Of a stretch of DNA of 64,000 nt, positions 55,701 through 62,281 are shown piece by piece. Numbering within the stretch: the first letter of the stretch is position 1; each line of letters opens with the position of its first letter. Both the position numbers and the translations under genes were made by a program. The notes below the pieces were generated by a model. That model did not search any database and was not told the DNA's origin. It saw only the letters and a program-made list of their open reading frames with translations. The stretch lies in contig JAPJBO010000544.1 of the NCBI GenBank assembly GCA_030068145.1, positions 62,001 through 126,000 of the forward strand, given 5' to 3'. The stretch comes from Diplonema papillatum (Eukaryota; Euglenozoa; Diplonemea; Diplonemida; Diplonemidae).

Positions 55701-58700
55701 CAGCGTAGGAGAGAAATAACCACCGACAGCCACTAGGATGGCTACCACCGGTGGCTGTAGCCACCCATGGTGGTTGCCCAACCATGCTCCGACTCTTCTT
55801 CAAACCCGAGCACTTCCCCTGGGGATGCATCTGTGCGAGGTCCTTCAGCAATCGAGAGGTCCAAAGCAAGCAGCCAACCTCGAGCATGTGCCAAAAGACA
55901 CAAACTGGATCCATCGACGCCAACTTCACATCTATGATCTCTCGTCCGCTTCTACGTATCTCGTTGGCTTCATGGGAACCACGGGAAGTCCATGTGGACT
56001 CGCTGTTCATCAGCAAATCCCCAGCAACGGTGTACCATGTGCCTGCTGGTCTTGTCTTTTAGATACTTTGTGAACTCGTGTTGGCGTTGTCGATATGTTT
56101 TCGGATTATTTTGAGGGGTTGAACTTAAAATGCATCCGAGAAGGGTGAATGCCAACCCAAGATTGGACTCAGGGCTCGAATGACAGTCCGTCAAACTATT
56201 TTTTTTTTTGTAATTTTCTGCCCTATTATTTTTTTTTTAGCGCGCGCGCCCAGATTTTTTTGAGGTGCCCGAGCGCGAGCCAAAAATAAAAAATAGTCAG
56301 CCCTTAACACAAAAAAAATAGACATACTCGACGGCGGGGATATCGAGGCCTCTTGCACTCACGTCGGTGCTGAAGAGAACCCCGTCCGGGGCAGCGCAGA
56401 AGTGGTCGAAGGTGGCCACGCGCTGCCTGTGCTTCATCTTCCCGTGCAGCATCAGGCACTGCAGGGAGCCCTCCAGGATCGTGCTGAGGACCATGCAGTG
56501 GAACTGCGCCGACGCACACGACGCGAAGAAGACGATAATCTTCTTCGCGCCTTCGACGCCGCCGCTGCTTCTGGTCAGATCCCGCAGCACCTTGTACAGG
56601 TAGATAAGCTTGTCCGGGACCGGGATCACCATCGAGTGATGCTTAAGACGCTGGGTTGGGATAGGAGCTCGGAACGTTTCGTCTGTGGAGTGGTTTGTTA
56701 CTGTGGACCGCAAGTACACCTTGCCTCGGACCGACTGACCCATGTCGGATTGCTGTTGACACGGAAACCATACTCCACTTCGGCCTTCAACGCTCACCAC
56801 TGAATATTCGCTACTACAACCGAGAACTGCACTCATCCTCGCTTCATCGAGGCTCGCGCCAACGACTTCGCGGCCGTGAGAATGAAGGCCGCGCCAATGC
56901 AAGCAAGCAGGGGCGGCAGCAGAGTCTCAGGTCGGGATGCCGAACACGCAGGGCTGGTCATGCCAGAGTAGTTTTAGGTTGTGAGCGTTTTTTTTTGTGT
57001 TTCCGACGATCCGAATGGACGTACAGATTGGTGTCTTTCGACCTTTTGTATGCTTGTGGAGTTCAGCTTAGTACGTGCTTGTGGTGATCGGTGGGGTTCT
57101 CAAAATAAATGTTTTGTGTTTTCGTATCTTCGAGCTAGACTTGATCTCGTGCATTAGCCAAGTGGCCCATTCTGTTGCTTTTCCGCTGGGCTCCTGATAG
57201 CGGACTCGGGCACAAACGGACAGTATGACTGCTGTGTTGCGGGCCGCAAATTCATCCAATATTTGCCTGTAGGTTACCTCACTCTGTCCAAAGATGCGCG
57301 TGAGGTTGGCTTCGGGTCCGTAGCATAGTATATGTCGTTCGTCGCAAGCCGTCAGGACATGATCTGCACTTCCTCGGTGGTAGCAGCCTTCTACGGCGCA
57401 CTCGTTGCGGATTATGAACGGCATGATGGCTCTACGGGTGAGTGCTTGGAGGAGGTCCGTAGCTCCATGCAGGTTCCGCAGCGTCCGCAGGGCTTGTGCG
57501 CTGAGGCAGCGAGGTGGTACATCGGAAGATAGTCGCTTACGGACCGCGGTGTCGCGACTGTCGGTACGGTTTCTCCTCACGAAGAGTCCGTTTTCTTCGA
57601 GTTGCACCAGGTCACCATTGTCGTCTTCGGTATCGTCTTCTTGCCACCGTTGGCACAGCCTGGCAACGTTGGCCTTGCGGTAGCACCAAGCACTTTTTTT
57701 TTGTAAAGCAGCGGCTGCCAAAAAAATACTCGGCGTAGCTGCTTTGACTCCGAATGGAAGGGAGGAAATATAGAGGTGGGGGGGCAAATACAATACAAAC
57801 ACAATCTTATTTGTTCTTCGCTTACACCACCGTTGTTTACTCACTCAGGACATTGACCCCTGTTGTGTTTGTGTGATTTGTCGTGTAGGGGTGACCCGCA
57901 TGACCTCACGTCCGTTCAACACGTGGTTCGGTAGTTACAGCACTTCGGATCCCTTCGGTTCTTTGTCTGGCAGCATCGTCGTTAATTTTCTTCCAAGCTG
58001 GCGCTTATGTAAAAAAGACTTGCCGCGACACCTGCGTGCGAAAAGGAAGCAACACACCCGCGTCGTTTAGGTTCTCGATCTGGGATGAAGCCCAGTTCGG
58101 TTTCCCGCTGGCGGGCTCGGCATCGTCCGCCGACCCCGGCTCCGCGTCTTCCTCCATTTCTTGCATAAAAGAAACCGAGGGGGTTGATACTATTTCTTTG
58201 TGACCCTAAGAAAAACGGGGGGTCAGATAACAATATTAGTGACCCGCAAGAAAGGGAAAGCAGCAGTTTAGGTTCTCGATCAGGGACGAGGCCAAGTTCG
58301 GTTTCCCGCTGGCTGGCTCGGCCTCGTCCGCCGACCCCAGCTCCGCGTCTTCCTCCATTTCTTCGACCTCCTCGACTTCCTCGTATTCCTCGAACTCTTC
58401 CATGCTCTCGGATCCTCCTCCTCCTTCTCCTTCTCCTCCTCCTTCCCCCGCGCGCCGGCCGCTTGGCCTGGCGGTCACCGGCATCGGAGTACCGTCCGTC
58501 GGAGCTCGAATACGACCCCTCCCTCGGCTGCCACGCTGGCGCCTATGTATAAAAGAAAACGAGGGGTAGATACTATTTTCTTGTGACCCTGAGAAAAACG
58601 GGGGAGGTCAGATAACAATATTTTGTGACCCACGAGAAAGGGAAAGCAGCACACCGGCGTCGTTTAGGTTCTCGATCTGGGACGAGGCCCAGTTCGGTTT

Positions 58701-59227
58701 CCCGCTGGCTGGCTCGGCCTCGTCCGCCGACCCCGGCTCCGCGTCTTCCTCCATTTCTTCGACCTCCTCGACTTCCTCGTATTCCTCGAACTCTTCCATG
58801 CTCTCGGATCCTTCTCCTTCTTCTCCTTCTCCTTCTTCTTCTTCTTCTCCTCCTCCTTCCCCCGCGCGCCGGCCGCTTGGTCGTTCCCGGCGGTCGCCGG
58901 CATCGGAGTACCCATCGGAGTCCGAATACGACCCCTCCCTCGGCTGCCACGCGATGTCCGTCACATGGAGGGGCGGCCCCGAGAACGACAGCCGGCCGAG
59001 CTCCGCCATGCCGCGCGCCATCGTCGCGGAGAACAGGGCCGTGGTGCGGTTTGGGGAGTCCGAGAGGAGCTGTAGGATCGCGTCGACCGCCTTCGAGAAG
59101 CCCTCGCGGAGCACCCGGTCGGCCTCGTCGATGATGAGCCACTCGATCGTCTTCTTCCACTTCCACTCCTTCGTGTGCCGCATGTGGTCGAGAAGACGCC
59201 CGGGTGTGGCGACAACCATCGTCACGC
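46570..59227 (-). CDS. DEAD-box RNA helicase, DDX18/Has1 type (3' part, four exons)
   Basis: This encodes the C-terminal two-thirds of an ATP-dependent RNA helicase. Exons are 58655-59227, 56328-56682, 47766-48141 and 46570-46722, with GT-AG ends and matching phases. Motifs in order are ATPGRLLDHM (Ib), DEAD (II), SAT (III), ARGLDIP (V) and HRVGRTARG (VI). The stretch [20 protein letters not shown] and the following GNALLMLTPKEVGFLKFL closely resemble Has1/DDX18, nucleolar helicases that act in early ribosome assembly. An acidic Glu-rich insert separates the two RecA-like domains. The Q motif and Walker A region are not in the window. The intron between exons 2 and 3 is 8.2 kb and full of mobile elements. 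Confidence 0.82.
46882..47410 (+). repeat. Module array R-A + R-B + R-C
   Basis: R-A (46882-46975, 3' shortened) is joined to R-B (46975-47200) through ACACAAAATACTCGAGGGGC. R-C (47203-47410) then follows through GTTCTTCGCTCACACCACCG. All are antisense to the helicase gene and fill its last intron. Confidence 0.88.
47766..48141 (-). CDS. Helicase exon with motif VI and C-terminal extension
   Basis: This exon starts [20 protein letters not shown] and ends GLAFCLGESAPQ. The segment HELIMEDHILEKNARSAYKA aligns with the conserved extension after the second RecA domain of Has1-like helicases. The acceptor is CTCGGCAG before 48141 (completing a Glu codon) and the donor is GTGCAC after 47766. Confidence 0.88.
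48355..48680. repeat. R-L copy and two GC-rich hairpins
   Basis: R-L lies at 48355-48425. Two similar blocks (GTACCATACTACC and GTACCGTACC) each end in a hairpin, CCAGGGGGC-GGT-GCCCCCTGG at 48532-48552 and CCGGGGGGC-GGT-GCCCCCCGG at 48656-48676. The arms change together (A/T to G/C), keeping the pairing. Confidence 0.75.
48935..49420 (-). pseudogene. LINE polyprotein 3' fragment, left of the inserted TIR element
   Basis: The minus strand reads LRWAGHCLRADQPASSVLLA, then KRGRPPLSYLDVLQRDLGM and RELMADRVAWDAKVQRVVEA, typical of the C-terminus of LINE reverse transcriptases. A Cys/His cluster (CHVQACSDHCTLCRHSL) follows. It is broken by a stop and continues at 50468-50800 on the other side of an inserted element. 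Confidence 0.75.
49421..50467. mobile_element. hAT-like TIR element inserted in a LINE
   Basis: The ends are CAGGGTTTAAGTTAGG and, inverted, CAGGGGTTAAGTTAGG. They are flanked by CTGCTAC and CTGCAAC, a one-mismatch target duplication. CAGGG termini and a 7-8 base duplication suit the hAT superfamily. The LINE reading frame resumes on both sides. The element is 1,047 bases and encodes one small protein. Confidence 0.7.
49618..50226 (+). CDS. Protein of the hAT-like element, function unknown
   Basis: This frame starts MAKRTATQAHLGSFGFSRRK and gives about 202 residues. A basic N-terminus and LGSFGFSRRK recall the N-terminal leader of some transposon proteins. The middle has FSNLHAFLCHQGRV and the C-terminal half is Glu/Ala-rich. 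I see no DDE or RNase H-like catalytic motif, so it is not a complete transposase. The start was chosen as the first ATG after the inverted repeat with a conserved-looking leader. Confidence 0.5.
   Translation: MAKRTATQAHLGSFGFSRRKIRGTASEELGVDYNVEYATWTAAGYPCKDRFSNLHAFLCHQGRVRRFAHHQPLNNNVLVEWMQEFDKLAAEDDAKPEHSRKPWTALVAESRSDEQRRRAERAAAAQVEQVIPIATQEAPAAEPALPGIAIVQAEMNREADEEPDAAVIEAVKSRSRKSGYTTRAERTTNPCAHPTLHKHELN
50468..50800 (-). pseudogene. LINE polyprotein fragment, right of the TIR element
   Basis: The minus strand reads SLAWVAVHRLKSVWRST, then LKVLSFKTLVVPVFLSGAE, the thumb/connection region of LINE reverse transcriptases (usual form LYGAETW). It belongs with 48935-49420. Confidence 0.75.
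50802..51898 (+). pseudogene. Frameshifted gene with a BED-like zinc finger, function unknown
   Basis: Two overlapping plus-strand frames (50802-51398 and, from about 51350, to 51898) look like one protein broken by a frameshift near 51350. The first frame carries CLMCHEVF. The second, read upstream of its first ATG, has KLEAHLHQHAEV. Together they give Cys2...His-x3-His spacing as in BED-type fingers of transposases. The first part has VTSIKTYFLRMERELQL, and the tail is a Lys/Glu coiled coil with a basic nuclear-localisation-like end and a Ser run. It is probably the remains of a transposon or host gene; no catalytic domain is recognised. Confidence 0.5.
51899..52300. other. No recognised feature
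   Basis: An AT-rich stretch near 52100-52260. I see no gene or repeat family. Confidence 0.4.
52315..52390 (+). other. tRNA-like or SINE-like sequence
   Basis: It has an A-box-like TGGCAGAGTGAGCGG and a B-box-like GGGTTCAAACCCC at roughly tRNA spacing. A full cloverleaf does not fold convincingly: only about four acceptor and four T-stem pairs form, and there is no clear anticodon stem. It may be a tRNA pseudogene or SINE head. Confidence 0.35.
52570..53105. repeat. Degenerate 15-17-base tandem array
   Basis: About 30 units of GCTTCGCCCGAACTTTG and GCTTCACCCGAACTTAG, irregularly alternating and with partial units. Confidence 0.9.
53106..54180. other. Helicase intron, unique sequence
   Basis: An AT-rich part near 53160-53245 contains several ATTATTAGATATTATTACC-like units. 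The remainder has no recognisable gene or repeat. Confidence 0.45.
54186..54306 (-). repeat. Intron repeat R-A, minus strand
   Basis: A full copy, the reverse complement of 18655-18782. This is the one R-A copy in the same orientation as the host gene. An R-E start (54310-54357) follows. Confidence 0.88.
54376..54672 (+). repeat. Solo retroelement leader R-I and R-E fragment
   Basis: CACGGGATGTTTGGCCGCTG and TGTACTTAAAAGAACTCAAT match the leader of RT2/RT3 without any RT sequence after it. An R-E fragment (CCACGTCCAGGATTCGGGCT) is at 54618-54672. Confidence 0.75.
54761..56307. mobile_element. TIR transposon with TTA duplication (PIF/Harbinger-like)
   Basis: The ends are GGGCTGACTATTTTTTATTT and the same sequence inverted, matching for about 35 bases (to GGCTCGCGCTCG). 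They are flanked by TTA on both sides. A GGG start and a TTA duplication fit PIF/Harbinger elements. Interior sequence 54856-55020 recurs at 62040-62195. The longest frame inside is 55102-55719. Confidence 0.7.
55102..55719 (+). CDS. Open frame inside the TIR transposon, unrecognised
   Basis: About 205 codons starting MQGRHDNSDDSATSGHLDHF. I recognise no transposase or DNA-binding motif. Other frames of the element are also partly open, so it may be a chance frame in a degenerate element. Confidence 0.25.
   Translation: MQGRHDNSDDSATSGHLDHFGHSEFFELSRTQKSPPGNTCKLQTRLQWRSIPGAQPKGISTIVGAAPGLAVFWHGKKLCLERYTVVQENENPSKKSHTTFNSVVQTIPLEHLCSTTAAQAQHCYIGRKVGKRELLASESDEPVLWAPSRLWNCLFALFPSSFPASAMNFTKPGASTLVAQIHAAGFSGVLFSPLRKRPTDSVGEK
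56328..56682 (-). CDS. Helicase exon: second RecA-like domain
   Basis: This exon starts ETFRAPIPTQRLKHHSMVIP after the acceptor CTCCACAG (before 56682). It contains KIIVFFASCASAQFH (motif IV) and LHGKMKHRQRVATFDHFCAA, then STDVSARGLDIPAVE (motif V). The donor GTATGTC follows 56328 within a Glu codon that is completed by the exon at 48141. Confidence 0.9.
56683..57080. other. Helicase intron, unique sequence
   Basis: No recognised repeat or coding similarity apart from the splice acceptor region of the neighbouring exon. Confidence 0.4.
57085..57690 (-). pseudogene. LINE reverse transcriptase C-terminal fragment (copy 2)
   Basis: The minus strand reads PRCLSAQALRTLRNLHGATD, RRAIMPFIIRNECAVEGCYH, HVLTACDERHILCYGPEANL and on to IKSSSKI. 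It is the longer copy of the fragment at 1-340. Repeat R-D begins about 30 bases to its right. Confidence 0.7.
57724..58015 (+). repeat. Module pair R-D + R-C
   Basis: R-D (57724-57832) runs into R-C (57810-58015) through GTTCTTCGCTTACACCACCG. R-C ends about 40 bases from the duplicated helicase exon end at 58058. Confidence 0.88.
58058..58510 (-). pseudogene. Two partial duplicates of the helicase exon 3' end
   Basis: Copies at 58058-58160 and about 58245-58510 repeat the acidic end of the helicase exon (ASGKPNxASSxIENLN). They also repeat about 90 bases of the intron after it (CTATTTTCTTGTGACCCTGA). The 58058 copy keeps a phase-compatible donor (GTGTGT). The middle copy lacks the last codons and the donor. 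The unit is therefore exon end plus intron start, present three times. Confidence 0.8.
58655..59227 (-). CDS. Helicase exon: first RecA-like domain and acidic insert
   Basis: This exon starts GVTMVVATPGRLLDHMRHTK, then IEWLIIDEADRVLREGF (motif II) and TTALFSATMARGMAEL (motif III). A Ser/Asp/Glu-rich insert follows, with MEEFEEYEEVEEVEEMEED. The acceptor is TTCTTCAG before 59227 and the donor is GTGTGC after 58655, both phase 1. Confidence 0.9.
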
Positions 59228-59529
59228 CTGAAGAATTGAGGGTTCGCATTGCGTGCAGTGAATTGATGAGAATTCGAAGAGGGAACTTTACACAGCCTCC
59301 AGGGTCTGGTCGGTTAAAGGAGTGTGAAAAACGGGGTTTTGCCTGAGACAGAGGCGTTTCGTGGTACTGGTCAGACAGAACGGAGAGCAGAGTCCTTGAC
59401 GTAGTACTTGATGCAGGCTGTCGCGTTCGCAGGCCAGCCTTAAACGAGCAGCGCGTTGCGGCACTGTCTATCAGGTCTGCCCCTATTTCCTGGAGCTGCA
59501 TAGAACTGTCTGGGTGTCGTCCACGGCGG

Positions 59530-59690
59530 ACACATTCTCGCGTCGACCGCCTTCGAGAAGCCCTTGGGGAGCACCCGGTCGGCCTCGTCGAATGATTCCA
59601 CTTCCACTCCTTCGTGTGCCGCATGTGGTCGAGAAGACGCCCGGGTGCGGCGACAACCATCGTCACGCCTGAAGAATTGAGGGTAGAGTA
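59530..59690 (-). pseudogene. Partial duplicate of the helicase exon 5' end
   Basis: GVTMVVAAPGRLLDHMRHTK is repeated, with Ala for the first residue of TPGRL. A deletion after KEWKW then breaks the frame and loses the DEAD box start. The acceptor region CTGAAGAATTGAGGGT is copied too. Confidence 0.85.
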
Positions 59691-59874
59691 AATTGCAGGG
59701 TGCCACGAAGGCAGGCATGCGCTGTCAACTGGGGGCTGGTGTTGTTTTGCTGACCCCTGGGTGTGGTCCGTTGGACGAGTCAACGCTTAGTGTTCGCACA
59801 CGAATTGCCGCACACGAGTGACCCGGTCCAACCGTTATTTCGTGCAGCGGAGCATTGCCTGCCGTTGTCTACAA

Positions 59875-60165
59875 GAGTACGTCTCAAAAATACTTCAGAA
59901 AATGTGCCCATTTTCAACTTGCGACGAAGGCGTTGCCACGCGGGTGTCCCTGACCCGTACCGTTCCTATACGAAGTTTCTGAGCTCGGGTTGGCCACGAG
60001 ATGACTCCCGCGAGGCTTCTATGTCTCCCAAAATTCGATTTTATAGGGTTTTGTGCCCCCCCAAGCAGGAATTGCAGCACGTCGGGGAAAGTCTGTACTG
60101 ATGGCAACGCCTTTGTCGCAAATTTAAAATGGGCACAATTTCCAAGGTATTTTTGAGACGTACTC
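59875..60165. mobile_element. 291-base MITE with ~66-base inverted repeats
   Basis: The ends read GAGTACGTCTCAAAAATAC and continue inverted through GTGCCCATTTT and AAGGCGTTGCCA. The interior of about 160 bases is non-coding. Confidence 0.85.
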
Positions 60166-60211
60166 ATATACTGGGGGTGTGGATGCACCACGAAGGTCGA
60201 GGAGTTTTTGG

Positions 60212-60250
60212 TTAGAATGCAAAGAACCTGTAGCGATAATCTGCACCGAC
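60212..60250 (-). repeat. Solo 3' end of the RT1 retroelement
   Basis: TTAGAATGCAAAGAACCTGT and GCGATAATCTGCA match the 3' end of RT1 (32643-32690). It is the extreme of a 5'-truncated insertion. Confidence 0.75.
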
Positions 60251-60700
60251 AAGAGACCTTTACAGCCTTCAGGGTCTGGTAGGTTATAGAAATGTAAAAA
60301 ACTGGTTGCTGCCTAGAGTAGAGGCGTTTTCGTGTTGTATTCTGCCAGTCAGACAAACGGAGAGCAGACACTCCTTGGCGTAGTACTTGGTGCAGGCTGT
60401 CGCATACGATCCTTTGCAGGCCATTGCGCCACCGTCTATCGGGTCTGTCCCTATCTCCTGGAGCTGCATAGAATTATCTGGGTGTCGTCCACGGCGGACA
60501 ACTTTCTGCATTCTAACCGCAGACTCTCACTGTTAATGAGTGTCAGCACCGGAAAGAGGCAGGAACCGGCTACATCGCGGGTTAACGGTCCATCAGAGGA
60601 TTACAGACCCGCGAAATCCTTTGGACACACCCCGGACTTCAGCAGCCATATATACTAAGACAATGCGGGAGTGAAAAAGTGCTGGAGTGGCCACTTCTAC
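60251..60700. other. Helicase upstream intron, partly repeated
   Basis: 60330-60500 resembles 59340-59530 (GAGAGCAGA, GCTGCATAGAA, TCTGGGTGTCGTCCACGGCG), so it is a further local duplication without coding capacity. Confidence 0.55.
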
Positions 60701-60704
60701 ATTG

Positions 60705-61826
60705 CGGGAGTGCCATTCCCGCATTGAGGGGGTCCCACTCCCGCATTGAGGGGGTCCCACTCCCGCATTGAGGGGGTCCCACTCCCGCATTGAGGGGGTC
60801 CCGGTCCCACTCCCGCATTGAGGGGGTCCCACTCCCGCATTGAGGGGGTCCCACTCCCGCATTGAGGGGGTCCCACTCCCGCATTGAGGGGGTCCCACTC
60901 CCGCATTGAGGGGGTCCCGGTCCACTCCCGCATTGAGGGGGTCCCACTCCCGCATTGAGGGGGTCCCACTCCCGCATTGAGGAGGTCCCGGTCCACTCCC
61001 GCATTGAAGGGGTCCCACTCCCGCATTGAGGGGGTCCCACTCCCGCATTGAGGGGGTCCCACTCCCGCATTGAGGGGTCCCGGTCCACTCCCGCATTGAG
61101 GAGGTCCCGGTCCACTCCCGCATTGAGGGGGTCCCACTCCCGCATTGAGGGGGTCCCGGTCCACTCCCGCATTGAGGGGGTCCCACTCCCGCATTGAGGG
61201 GGTCCCACTCCCGCATTGAGGGGGTCCCACTCCCGCATTGAGGGGGTCCCACTCCCGCATTGAGGGGGTCCCACTCCCGCATTGAGGGGGTCCCACTCCC
61301 GCATTGAGGGGGTCCCACTCCCGCATTGAGGGGGTCCCACTCCCGCATTGAGGGGGTCCCACTCCCGCATTGAGGGGGTCCCACTCCCGCATTGAGGGGG
61401 TCCCACTCCCGCATTGAGGGGGTCCCACTCCCGCATTGAGGGGGTCCCACTCCCGCATTGAGGGGGTCCCACTCCCGCATTGAGGGGGTCCCACTCCCGC
61501 ATTGAGGGGGTCCCACTCCCGCATTGAGGGGGTCCCACTCCCGCATTGAGGGGGTCCCACTCCCGCATTGAGGGGGTCCCACTCCCGCATTGAGGGGGTC
61601 CCACTCCCGCATTGAGGGGGTCCCACTCCCGCATTGAGGGGGTCCCACTCCCGCATTGAGGGGGTCCCACTCCCGCATTGAGGGGGTCCCACTCCCGCAT
61701 TGAGGGGGTCCCACTCCCGCATTGAGGGGGTCCCACTCCCGCATTGAGGGGGTCCCACTCCCGCATTGAGGAGGTCCCGGTCCACTCCCGCATTGAGGGG
61801 GTCCCACTCCCGCATTGAGGGAGTGA
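60705..61826. repeat. 22-base satellite, about 50 copies
   Basis: The unit is CCACTCCCGCATTGAGGGGG plus TC. Most copies are identical; a minority carry an inserted CCGGT. Three units make 66 bases, so all frames are open over the array, but no coding role is implied. Confidence 0.97.
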
Positions 61827-62281
61827 GGCCGACCGCACAAACTACCGCAAACCACTCCCGCAATCCGGAGTGGGAGTCCGGGGCGTAGTAACCTAACTGG
61901 AAGGATACGGGGCCAGACCTCCTCCAATAAGATTCTCGCACGAAACGGGCCAACCCGCAAAGGTTGACGCAAACGAGCGAATACAGAAGAAACTGCAAGC
62001 CCAACGCTACGAACAGCAGACGTTTGGGGTGCTGCGAGCGGAGAGAGAGAGAGAGAGAGAGACGAGTTAGAGTGCAGGGACCATCTCTCCGAGGAGTATC
62101 CGGTCGCCCCACTACTATCCCGTACTACTACGGCGGGCGCAAGTCGTTGGGGCGAGCCGTGGCCCAGTCAAAGATGATTGTTGCACCGATGGGATAACAC
62201 CAATGAGATAAAGTGGCACGTTTCGGGTCAAAAATGACCTAAAATGGGGTGTCGCAGGCATGGCCCATTTCTACAAATGGT
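61827..62281. repeat. Unique sequence and a fragment of the Harbinger-like element
   Basis: 62040-62195 (GA repeat, then GAGTTAGAGTGCAGGGACCA and CCCGTACTACTACGGCGGGC) copies the interior of the element at 54856-55020. The flanks show nothing recognisable. Confidence 0.75.

Noticed and set aside
54761..56307. piggyBac element, because of a TTAA at the right end.
   Set aside because: The left end has TTAG, so the shared duplication is only TTA, and the ends start GGG rather than the piggyBac pattern.
60593..62112. Open frames of 400-470 codons over the 22-base satellite on the minus strand.
   Set aside because: Three units make 66 bases, so all frames are open by arithmetic; the 'protein' is one repeated peptide.
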